Source: Anaerolineales bacterium (GTDB lineage Bacteria; Chloroflexota; Anaerolineae; Anaerolineales; Villigracilaceae). Taken from it: a stretch of DNA of 64,000 bases. The position numbers and the translations under genes are program-made. The stretch lies in NCBI GenBank assembly GCA_030583885.1, contig CP129480.1:124001-188000 (forward strand). Direction: 5' to 3'. The notes below the pieces were generated by a model. The model made no database searches, was not told where the DNA came from, and saw only the letters and a program-made list of their open reading frames with translations. This document shows positions 24,773 to 32,160 of this stretch, piece by piece; position 1 is the stretch's first letter, and every line of letters starts with the position of its first letter.

Positions 24773-24808
24773 CTGACCTGGAACATGGAACCTGACACAT
24801 GGAACTTT
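24773..24808. repeat. TGGAAC/CTGACA repeat right of the S23 gene
   Basis: Degenerate units CTGACCTGGAACATGGAAC and CTGACACATGGAAC separate the S23 gene from the neuB-like gene; similar tracts are at 24344-24367 and 27365-27406. Confidence 0.5.
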
Positions 24809-25879
24809 TTACCCACCCAAATCCGTCCAGCGCAACTCTTTACCGAGCGGCATATCATGAAACGCCTTCGTGCCAATGACATTCTCGATCTCATGCGGCT
24901 TGATCGCACCGATCGTGGCGGGACGCAGCACATCGATCATGTCTCGCGTAAATACTTCACCAGCCTTAATGTCGCGCGCTGCTCGCAGACAGCGGCGTTG
25001 GACAACTTTCGTCTCCTGCTCATTTTCGGCAATGAACTTATCTGGGGAGCCAAGCGAGCGTTCGAGCAGACGGGTCTCTTCCACCATCTTCGCCCAATTT
25101 TCAGGGTTCATTGCAAATTTGTGGTCGGGACCTTCGCGGTTATTGCTGTCCGTAAAGTGACGCTCGATCACACGTGCGCCCAGCGTCACTGCGCCGAGGA
25201 CCGGGGCAACGGAATGGGTGTGGTCGGACAAGCCGAGGATCACATCGGGGAACATGGCTGCATAAGTTTTTAGAACATTAATATGCAAATGGTCGTAGTT
25301 GTCGGGGCTGGCAGTGTAATTGGTGTTGCACTGCATCAAGACCAATTGCTTGTTGATCTTCAATATCGCATGGACAGCGCGCTGCACATCGCCAATATCC
25401 GAAGCGCCTGTGGCAACAAAGAACGGCTTGCCCTTGGATGCCATGCGTTCCAAGGCTTCGATCCAGTCAATCTCGCCGGAACCCGCCTTGTACACTTCCA
25501 CATATTGGTCAAGGAAATCAATCGCTTCAAAATCATAAGGGGAGGAAAAATAGTCAATGCCGACTTCATTGCATTCCTCCACCAGCGTCATGGACCATTC
25601 AAACGGAATGGACGCGCCTTGATACACCTCAAACACGGATTTTTTCCAGGCTGCCTGATGCGAGACCTGCCCGCCGCTCATGGCTTTGAAGCCATAATCC
25701 GAGACGATCTTCGGTGCATCGAAGTTTTGGAATTTTGCCGCATCCGCGCCCGCTTCCCTGGCAAGGCGGATCAACTTCTTCGCGCGTTCCATGTCGCCAT
25801 CGTGATTGGCAGCGATATCCGCAATGAAATAGGTCGGGCGGTTCAAACCGATCGTACGCTTGCCAAATTTGATTTCCAT
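24809..25879 (-). CDS. NeuB/SpsE-type sugar-acid synthase with SAF domain
   Basis: 356 residues. N-terminal barrel: FIADIAANHDGDMERAK, GADAAKFQNF, KAGSGEIDWIEAL, ATGASDIGDV, LMQCNTNYTA, GLSDHTHS, VIERHFTDSNNREGPDHKFAM. C-terminal antifreeze-like domain: RRCLRAARDIKAGEVFTRDMIDVLRPATIGAIKP...ELRWTDLGG. It condenses PEP with an N-acyl hexosamine to a nonulosonate. Catalytic metal-binding His residues are present. Compared with the enzyme at 5214 it retains the SAF domain, and the partners differ (SpsF, AAC(3), DUF4910), so a different product is likely. GGAGG 5 nt before ATG. Confidence 0.9.
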   Translation of the reverse strand: MEIKFGKRTIGLNRPTYFIADIAANHDGDMERAKKLIRLAREAGADAAKFQNFDAPKIVSDYGFKAMSGGQVSHQAAWKKSVFEVYQGASIPFEWSMTLVEECNEVGIDYFSSPYDFEAIDFLDQYVEVYKAGSGEIDWIEALERMASKGKPFFVATGASDIGDVQRAVHAILKINKQLVLMQCNTNYTASPDNYDHLHINVLKTYAAMFPDVILGLSDHTHSVAPVLGAVTLGARVIERHFTDSNNREGPDHKFAMNPENWAKMVEETRLLERSLGSPDKFIAENEQETKVVQRRCLRAARDIKAGEVFTRDMIDVLRPATIGAIKPHEIENVIGTKAFHDMPLGKELRWTDLGG

Positions 25880-25939
25880 TTTGTCCTCCGGGTAGTTGTG
25901 CCATGTCAGGGACCCTTCGCTATCGCTCAGGGTGACAAA

Positions 25940-26296
25940 TCAAAATGATCTCCCAATCCTCCCCAAATGCGTGTTCTGGAAGGAGTCTTCATGTTTCAAG
26001 CCGTAGCCGAGGACACGGTCAAAGCTGGAGTGGGCGAGCAGGAGCGTCCCTGCAAACATGAGCCAGGGAGGGAAATGCAGGTAGCCCAAGACATACAGCG
26101 TAACCGCAAGCCCTTTGTGGTGGATCAGGTTATAGGTCCAGGCGCCGAGGCGGGGATTTGCCAGATAGCCGAGCATGCTCAGGTCTGGGGCAAAGAAGAG
26201 CAAGGCGAACAATCCCCAAGAGTAATCCAATCCTGAAAAAAGGAGCAGGGAAAGGCAGAAGAGCAGGAATTCCTCGAGTTTGAGTAAATTTTTCAT
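25940..26296 (-). CDS. DUF4260 family membrane protein
   Basis: 118 residues with three to four hydrophobic segments. Family pattern: KLEEFLLFCLSLLLFS, FFAPDLSMLGYLANPRLGAWTYNLIHHKGLA, and the end SSFDRVLGYGLKHEDSFQNTHLGRIGR. Function is unknown. It stands between the neuB-like gene and a run of DnaA-box-like sites and may have its own promoter. Confidence 0.85.
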   Translation of the reverse strand: MKNLLKLEEFLLFCLSLLLFSGLDYSWGLFALLFFAPDLSMLGYLANPRLGAWTYNLIHHKGLAVTLYVLGYLHFPPWLMFAGTLLLAHSSFDRVLGYGLKHEDSFQNTHLGRIGRSF

Positions 26297-26304
26297 GGTT
26301 CCTA

Positions 26305-26559
26305 TGTGGACAACTTTATAAAAACTGTGGATAACTATGGGTAATATGGCAATTTTTGCGAGGAACTGGTGGGTTTTCAGTGGAAAAAAGCCGATTTCCA
26401 GCGGGTTGGGTGTGGATAAATCAGCTCACCGAACTGGCAACTGCGCTATCGTTATTGATAACTGCGGATTTTCTGTGGATAACCCTGCTGGTGTTGTGTG
26501 TAAAACTCGTTCAAACCTGTGGAAAATTCCGGGAAAGATTCACCCAAATCTGTGGATAA
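26305..26559 (+). other. Cluster of DnaA-box-like nonamers
   Basis: Four exact TGTGGATAA sites (reverse complement of the DnaA box TTATCCACA) lie at 26326, 26411, 26474 and 26551. TGTGGACAA is at 26305 and TGTGGAAAA at 26518. All six have the same orientation, 30-85 bp apart. The first three are intergenic and the rest fall in the 3' end of the RmlD-like gene. No dnaA/dnaN/parA genes are nearby and gene direction does not switch here. Confidence 0.6.
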
Positions 26560-27363
26560 CTTGTGGGCGGAAAGCCATAAATTGTTGGAACGGCGCGCCA
26601 GCAAGCCTGAAAAACTAACGGACTTGGGCGTAATGTCGCTCTCGCGCAGGCTGAACTTTCGGGCGATCTCCACGCCAAACTGATATTTGCTCATGGCCTG
26701 CGTACCGACAACATGATAGAGCCCGTTCAAGCCGCGCTGCAGCATTTTTACAAGGGCGCGGGCTGTATCGTTCACCAGCATCGGGCAAAAGACAACATCG
26801 GTAAAACCGCTCATGCTTTTATTGTTGGCCAGATTGTTCAGGAAAAATTCCGCGAGGCTTCGTTTGCCGCTCAAACTCCATCCATAAAAATTAACGCGTG
26901 CCACAATGGCACTCGGGTTTTCCGTCAGCGCCGCCCACTCCCCTTCCAATTTGGTTTTGGCGTACACGCTCAGCGGATTGGGATTGTCCTCTTCGGTGTA
27001 AAAACCATCCTTCTCGCCGTCGAAGACGGCATCGGTGGAGAAGTGGACGAAGGGAATATCACGCGTGCGGCATGCGCGTGCAAGCCGGCGGGGCAGGTCC
27101 GTGTTGAGGCGTTTGGCAAGGTCGGGGTTGTCATCGCAGGTTTCGAGGTCCGCAAGAGCCGCGCAGTTGATCACCCAGTCAGGTTTGGCAGAGTCAAGGA
27201 CAAAGTCCACAGCATCCGCGTCGAGCAGGTCCTTTTTTACGAGCTTAAATGGCGCGCGGAGCAGTTTGCCGCGGTCCACGCCAATGATATCATGCGCGCC
27301 CATCGTCTCCTGTGCGAAGTTGAGGCCGAGCAAACCGCTAATGCCTGTGATCAATAGTTTCAT
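26452..27363 (-). CDS. RmlD-like NAD(P)-dependent sugar reductase
   Basis: 303 residues. The glycine motif ITGISGLLGLNF opens the Rossmann fold, ALADLETCDDNP follows, HFSTDAVFDGEK supplies the catalytic Ser/Thr segment, and YAKTKLEGE the Tyr and Lys. This is the RmlD pattern (4-keto sugar reductase). With the PseB-like dehydratase immediately upstream it could reduce the UDP-4-keto-6-deoxyhexosamine, as WbvR/CapF-type reductases do; this is inference. The last about 35 codons contain DnaA-box-like sequences, encoding LSTD and YPQK. Confidence 0.85.
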   Translation of the reverse strand: MKLLITGISGLLGLNFAQETMGAHDIIGVDRGKLLRAPFKLVKKDLLDADAVDFVLDSAKPDWVINCAALADLETCDDNPDLAKRLNTDLPRRLARACRTRDIPFVHFSTDAVFDGEKDGFYTEEDNPNPLSVYAKTKLEGEWAALTENPSAIVARVNFYGWSLSGKRSLAEFFLNNLANNKSMSGFTDVVFCPMLVNDTARALVKMLQRGLNGLYHVVGTQAMSKYQFGVEIARKFSLRESDITPKSVSFSGLLARRSNNLWLSAHKLSTDLGESFPEFSTGLNEFYTQHQQGYPQKIRSYQ

Positions 27364-27364
27364 G

Positions 27365-27406
27365 TGTCAGGTTCCAGGTGTCAGGTTCCAGGCGTCAGGC
27401 AACAGG
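27365..27406. repeat. 14-bp tandem repeat TGTCAGGTTCCAGG
   Basis: Two exact copies (27365-27378, 27379-27392) and one diverged copy (27393-27406) follow the start codon of the RmlD-like gene on the upstream side. Further CACCTGGCACGTGACACTCGATACCTGACAC-like material continues to about 27443. Related tracts flank the S23 gene. Confidence 0.6.
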
Positions 27407-27446
27407 TTTTCACCTGGCACGTGACACTCGATACCTGACACTTTCC

Positions 27447-28457
27447 TTATCCCTCAAGTTTACCCTGTGCGAACAAATCTTCAAATGGTGCGACGTACTT
27501 TTTGATGCCTTTCACATCCAGCCATTCGGTGTTGTTATCGCTCGAATAATAAAAGCCCTCGGCAAGGGGTTTGCCCCTGTCCTTCCATGAATAACCGAAC
27601 CATGTGGCTTCCGCGGGCTGTACCACGAACATCGTATCGAGTTCGATGGTATGACGCGCTTCATCTTCAGAGATGAGCATCTCATGCAGTTTTTCGCCCG
27701 GGCGAATCCCGATGATGTCCAGCTCCGCATCGGGGGCAATGGCCTTCGCGAGATCGGTCACCTTTGTGCTGGGGATCTTGGGGATGAAGACCTCGCCGCC
27801 CTCCATCTGTTCGATGCAATGGATGACGAAACGCACGCCCTGTTCCAGCGAAAGCCAGAAGCGCGTCATGCGGTCATCGGTAATGGTGATTTTTCCATTG
27901 CCGCGTTGATTGAGGAAGAGAGGCACCACCGAACCGCGACTCCCGACGACATTCCCGTATCGGACGCACGAGAAGCGGGTGGCCGAGCCCCCGGCATAGG
28001 CATTACTCTGGATCGTCAACTTCTCCGCCGCCAGTTTTGTGGCCCCATATAAATTCGCCGGGCTGACAGCTTTATCCGTACTGACGGTGAGCACCTTCTT
28101 TACACCTGCATCCAGCGCGGCTTCGACGACGTTCGCCGTACCCATGATGTTGGTCTTGATGGCTTCCATCGGGTTGTATTCGCAGGCGGGAACCTGCTTC
28201 AACGCCGCCGCATGGACAACAATATCCACCCCGTGCATCGCGCGGACGAGACGCTCACGGTCACGCACGTCACCGATAAAATAACGAAGCGAGGGATGGT
28301 TATAGCCGCCCACCCGCATTTCATGCTGTTTCAACTCGTCGCGGCTGAAGATAATGACCTTCTTCGGCTGATGCTCCTCCAGCAGAATTTTCGTGAATTT
28401 CTTGCCAAACGAGCCGGTCCCGCCCGTGATAAGCACAACCTGTTTTTTCCAATCCAT
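27447..28457 (-). CDS. pseB: PseB-like UDP-GlcNAc 4,6-dehydratase
   Basis: 336 residues. TGGTGSFGKKF (11-21), FSRDELKQHEM, GDVRDRERL, HAAALKQVPACEYNP, STDKAVSPANLYGATK (126-141; YxxxK) and RYGNVVGSRGSVVPLF are diagnostic of the inverting dehydratase group (PseB/FlaA1/CapE). It converts UDP-GlcNAc to a 4-keto-6-deoxy sugar with C5 inversion, the first step to pseudaminic acid or L-FucNAc/L-RhaNAc. No PseC-type aminotransferase is in the window. AGGAG 5 nt before ATG. Confidence 0.9.
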   Translation of the reverse strand: MDWKKQVVLITGGTGSFGKKFTKILLEEHQPKKVIIFSRDELKQHEMRVGGYNHPSLRYFIGDVRDRERLVRAMHGVDIVVHAAALKQVPACEYNPMEAIKTNIMGTANVVEAALDAGVKKVLTVSTDKAVSPANLYGATKLAAEKLTIQSNAYAGGSATRFSCVRYGNVVGSRGSVVPLFLNQRGNGKITITDDRMTRFWLSLEQGVRFVIHCIEQMEGGEVFIPKIPSTKVTDLAKAIAPDAELDIIGIRPGEKLHEMLISEDEARHTIELDTMFVVQPAEATWFGYSWKDRGKPLAEGFYYSSDNNTEWLDVKGIKKYVAPFEDLFAQGKLEG

Positions 28458-28465
28458 ATTTTCTC

Positions 28466-29263
28466 CTATTTCAAGGCTTTGAACAAACCTGAATCTTTTT
28501 CAATGAATATTTCGCCGTACTTTTCGATGGATTCCTTCAACTCCCGTTCAATGAGTTGAAATTGATCTTCCTGCAAATCGGAAGCGGACGCCATCGAGCG
28601 GATATACGCCATCATCATGGAAACGTCCAGGACTCGCAGGCTGTCAGGATAGCGGTTCAATTCTACACGCAGAAAGTGCTCCTGTAATTGTTCCTTTCCG
28701 TTTTCAAGTGTAAATGACAAGGCGACCATTCCCTGCCTGCTGCCGCCCGCCCGTTCGATCCAATTCCACATTTCCCGCATATGGCCTGCACCAACGGTGG
28801 TTGCAAATAAAACACCGTCATCCTTCAAAATACGTTTGATCTCGATTAATGCCTGCTTTCGATCCGGCACATGATACAGCATGTGATTGGCAAGCACGGC
28901 ATCGAAGATCTTGTCCGCATGGGGAATGGATTGTGCGTCCACCTTTTCGAATTTGAAACTGCGTCCTGTTGGCAGTAGATTACGCCACGCCGAATCCAGC
29001 ATGCCGTCGGACTGATCGGTCAATGTGATGTTCCAACCGTCAGGGGTTCGACCCGCACACGATTTCCAAAGTTCAGCAGAACCGCAGCCCAGTTCCAATA
29101 CCTTTGCATCTTCAGGCAGCGAGGCAAATGCATCGAACATCCAGTTGAACCAGCCATACGGGTTCGTGCTGAAGTGTTTATGGATTGCGATCCGCGCATC
29201 GAGATTGGATGAATCCTTATAATGGCTTGCTGGGATGTATTGAGGGCCGGTATATTTTGGCAT
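28466..29263 (-). CDS. Class I SAM-dependent methyltransferase
   Basis: 265 residues. The SAM-binding motif is KVLELGCGSAELWKSC (about 55-70), then LTDQSDGML and FDAVLANHMLYHVPDRKQALIEIKRILKDDGVLFATT, the usual motif series of UbiE/BioC-like enzymes. It probably O-methylates a sugar in this locus. It is 1 bp downstream of the large membrane protein gene. Confidence 0.87.
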   Translation of the reverse strand: MPKYTGPQYIPASHYKDSSNLDARIAIHKHFSTNPYGWFNWMFDAFASLPEDAKVLELGCGSAELWKSCAGRTPDGWNITLTDQSDGMLDSAWRNLLPTGRSFKFEKVDAQSIPHADKIFDAVLANHMLYHVPDRKQALIEIKRILKDDGVLFATTVGAGHMREMWNWIERAGGSRQGMVALSFTLENGKEQLQEHFLRVELNRYPDSLRVLDVSMMMAYIRSMASASDLQEDQFQLIERELKESIEKYGEIFIEKDSGLFKALK

Positions 29264-29264
29264 G

Positions 29265-31289
29265 TCAATTCGAATTGCGGCAATAATTCACAAAGATCAC
29301 TTCCCGAACTTTGTCATTCAACGGTTCCTGAATGGCGTGGAACATATCACACGCCTGCCGTCGCAGCGACCTGTCTCCGATCACGCGTTTGGCGAGTTGT
29401 TCCAGCCGCTCCGCATGGCCGGTGATCGCGTACGCTTTCAGGAACGGCAGCCACTCCACACGGTCCTCGGGACTGAGCTCCAGGCGAATGGCTTCCTGAC
29501 CGAGAGCTGCCGCCTGCTCCCAATTTGCCAACTGGGAAGCCAGCTCCGCCTTCTGGAAGTAATAACACCAGCCATGCTCCGGCTCCTCCCCATAGACGTA
29601 TTCAGGCGGAAGGGCAAACTCCGCATCTGTGATCACATTTTCGATCTTCGACGAGGAAGCAACAAGGGCTACGTTCACCGGGTCATGTGCAGATATTAAA
29701 GGCTGGCTTCCATCAATGACATGCACGCACGACGTTAAGGTCGGCTGGCTGATCACAAGTAAATTCCCATAGTCGAAGTCAACGGTATGACTGCGGTACC
29801 GCGTCTGATCGTAACGTGTGCCCTCCAAAATATCCTGCAAATGCTCGCCACTTAAGGTTAATCCTGCAATCGGATAAGGAACGGGTGTTTGTCCCGTGGG
29901 CTCAGGAAAATAGATGACGTTCGCCGCTTCCATCAACCCGTAGCCGCCCCCCATGCCCGGCAATGGATAATGAACAACCAGGGTCGTGCCCGCACGAAGT
30001 GCAGGCGCACGCCAGCTTACCTGCCACCAGAATTTCTGGAGCGCGGTTTCCTCCGCCACGGCATGCATGCCAATCCCATAATGTGCCAATGCCGCCAACC
30101 CAACCACGACATAAATCGCCGCATTCCGCACGCGCTGAAGCGACAAGGAATCAAGAAACGCGATCATGAAAACCGCAGCCGCAAGTGAGGCCGGCAGACC
30201 GTAATGGGAAAAGCCCGTGATGTTGACGTATCGATTCGCCAGGATGACCGGCAGGACGCCGAAGACCATCCCCACCCCGCCAAGCAAAAGCGCCTCCCGC
30301 CTGACCTTGTCTTGAGTAGCGTCCCGATCACTCCCCTGCACTGACGGCTTCATTCTCATCTCCGCAAAGACAACGAGAAGAATGACCACCCCTGCAATCA
30401 ACAATCCAACCGCTGTATCGCGGAGGCGTAGTCCCTGCATAAAGGCGGGAAATTGGTTTATCCAGGCCAGAACACCGAGGTTCAACAGGCTGTTATAAAG
30501 TTGGAAAAACCAGTCCATCGACGTTGCAACCGGGTTGCCGATGAAGACACTCAATTGTCCGCCGACGTCCGTCGCCTTGCGCTCATTCGTAAAAAAGAAC
30601 ATGCGCCAGATTATGAAACCAAGCGGAATAATCAATGTCCAGGACCAGGCTTTAAGCGTGGTGACAAATCTTTTTCCATAATCAATTTGCGCGCCCCGAT
30701 TGACAAACAGATACACACACAGGAAGCGGAAGGCTTCCATGCCGATGGCATAATCCACCAGGGCGATATAAGCCCAGCCGGTGAGGATGGCACCAGGAAG
30801 ATAGGCAATTTTTGCGGGTCTATTTTTGGATTCGATTGCCTTCAATGTGAAAGCGATCGAAAATACCTGCAACGCCAAACTGGCAATCATGGGCTGGTAC
30901 TCGATGGCACTAAACCACCAGAAATAACCGGGATAAATGGCAAACAGCAGGGCGGCAAAAAAAGAAAATTTCCCGTCTTTGGGCCAGAGCATGTTGAATA
31001 TCCACAACGCGCCGACGGCGCTTAACCCGCGCCAAAGAAAGGCGCCAATGTGATAGGCCAGCGGGTTTGGTCCGAACAGCAGGAAATACAGTTCGAAGAA
31101 ATAACCGCGTGCAGGGCGGTCAATGCGGAACATCTCATGAAAGACCTTCGCCCCTCCGATCATCCCGTCGTAAATGTAATACCAATCATCCCGGTAATAG
31201 GTCAAATCCCCGATGCGCGGCAGGTACACCACGGCGGAAACAAGAAGAAGGAATAAAACTTCAGGGAATGGTTTTCTCTTCCAAAACAT
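29265..31289 (-). CDS. Large GT-C-like membrane protein with helical C-terminal tail
   Basis: 674 residues from ATG 31289 (AGGA 6 nt upstream; a TTG at 31307 is in frame). After the first helix LTYYRDDWYYIYDGMIGG gives the acidic pair expected in a GT-C first loop, followed by RPARGYFFEL and many hydrophobic helices. The soluble C-terminal part has a short TPR-like helical array (YYFQKAELASQLANWEQAAALGQEAIRL). Likely a polyprenyl-phosphate-sugar-dependent transferase or a related membrane enzyme; not assignable further. Confidence 0.75.
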   Translation of the reverse strand: MFWKRKPFPEVLFLLLVSAVVYLPRIGDLTYYRDDWYYIYDGMIGGAKVFHEMFRIDRPARGYFFELYFLLFGPNPLAYHIGAFLWRGLSAVGALWIFNMLWPKDGKFSFFAALLFAIYPGYFWWFSAIEYQPMIASLALQVFSIAFTLKAIESKNRPAKIAYLPGAILTGWAYIALVDYAIGMEAFRFLCVYLFVNRGAQIDYGKRFVTTLKAWSWTLIIPLGFIIWRMFFFTNERKATDVGGQLSVFIGNPVATSMDWFFQLYNSLLNLGVLAWINQFPAFMQGLRLRDTAVGLLIAGVVILLVVFAEMRMKPSVQGSDRDATQDKVRREALLLGGVGMVFGVLPVILANRYVNITGFSHYGLPASLAAAVFMIAFLDSLSLQRVRNAAIYVVVGLAALAHYGIGMHAVAEETALQKFWWQVSWRAPALRAGTTLVVHYPLPGMGGGYGLMEAANVIYFPEPTGQTPVPYPIAGLTLSGEHLQDILEGTRYDQTRYRSHTVDFDYGNLLVISQPTLTSCVHVIDGSQPLISAHDPVNVALVASSSKIENVITDAEFALPPEYVYGEEPEHGWCYYFQKAELASQLANWEQAAALGQEAIRLELSPEDRVEWLPFLKAYAITGHAERLEQLAKRVIGDRSLRRQACDMFHAIQEPLNDKVREVIFVNYCRNSN

Positions 31290-31290
31290 T

Positions 31291-32112
31291 TTATTTCCTA
31301 ACCACAATCAACGGATACTGCCCATTCTCCGCAAAGAACCCTGGGAAAGCGTCTTCGAGCCAGAAAACAAACTTCAAGAACATTCGTCCACCAAGGGGAC
31401 GCACGAACCAGCGTAAAAAGCGTGTGCTTAAACTGCGCCAGGGTTTGATTTCAATTGTGATCTGCGACCCGATTTCATGCCTGAGCCATTCAGGTGTCAT
31501 CTTCTCGACAAATGTTCCGGCGGGAATTTCCTCATTCGACCATTCCTTTTTCCTCTTTTCAGCACGTCCCGACAACTTGCGCATGATCCCGATCAATGGC
31601 TCTGCCATGCGACTGAGAAATGGGTCATTCCATCCGTTGACAATGGCAGCCGTCCGCCCGGGGGCCAGCACGCGGTGTATCTCCGCATATGCGCGCAAAT
31701 GTTCGGGTAGGGCAAGGTGATGGATGGCGTGCATCGAAACCGCGCCATCGAACGTGTCTTTCTTAAACGGCAGGTTGGCGAGGTCACCGACAACGTACAT
31801 GCCGTGGCCACCAATTCGCGTTCGGGCCTCGCGCAGCGCCTGGATGGAAATGTCAAGACAAACACGCTTCTCATAGCCTTGCGAATAGGTTTTGTACTCT
31901 TCGTACTGCACAGGACCCGAACCCGCGTCTAACATATATCGACCTGTGGGAATGAGTCCGTTCAGCACGCGCAATCGTGTCCTGTGGATGTATTCGCGCG
32001 AGACGGGGCGCAGGTCTTCAAAGCGGGCATTTTGATAATGCCCGTCATTCTCCTGCATCCAGCCAACCTCGTCATAAAACTCGCGGACTTTTTGTTTGGT
32101 GTCGTTGGTCAT
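31291..32112 (-). CDS. Class I SAM-dependent methyltransferase
   Basis: 273 residues. RYMLDAGSGPVQYEEYKTYSQGYEKRVCLDISIQALREAR is the SAM fold (DAGSGP motif I) and FDGAVSMHAIHHLALPEHLRAYAEIHRVLAPGRTAAIVNGW the post-motif region. The C-terminal extension includes a hydrophobic/basic tail that may associate with the membrane. Substrate probably a glycan or lipid intermediate. A GC-rich hairpin lies just upstream. Confidence 0.85.
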   Translation of the reverse strand: MTNDTKQKVREFYDEVGWMQENDGHYQNARFEDLRPVSREYIHRTRLRVLNGLIPTGRYMLDAGSGPVQYEEYKTYSQGYEKRVCLDISIQALREARTRIGGHGMYVVGDLANLPFKKDTFDGAVSMHAIHHLALPEHLRAYAEIHRVLAPGRTAAIVNGWNDPFLSRMAEPLIGIMRKLSGRAEKRKKEWSNEEIPAGTFVEKMTPEWLRHEIGSQITIEIKPWRSLSTRFLRWFVRPLGGRMFLKFVFWLEDAFPGFFAENGQYPLIVVRK

Positions 32113-32125
32113 TTCTTTTATTCCA

Positions 32126-32152
32126 TAGGGGCGCAGCGTCGCTGCGCCCCTA
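32126..32152. repeat. GC-rich perfect hairpin TAGGGGCGCAGC...
   Basis: A 12-bp stem (32126-32137 with 32141-32152) with a 3-nt loop fills the gap between the GT-B gene and the methyltransferase gene downstream. It is the TAGGGGCGCAGC/GCTGCGCCCCTA class of bacterial dispersed palindrome. No U-run follows, so readthrough is likely. Confidence 0.6.
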
Positions 32153-32160
32153 CCTAAATA

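Noticed and set aside
27365..27406. CRISPR-like direct repeats
   Set aside because: Only three 14-bp units in direct contact with no spacers; a simple tandem repeat.
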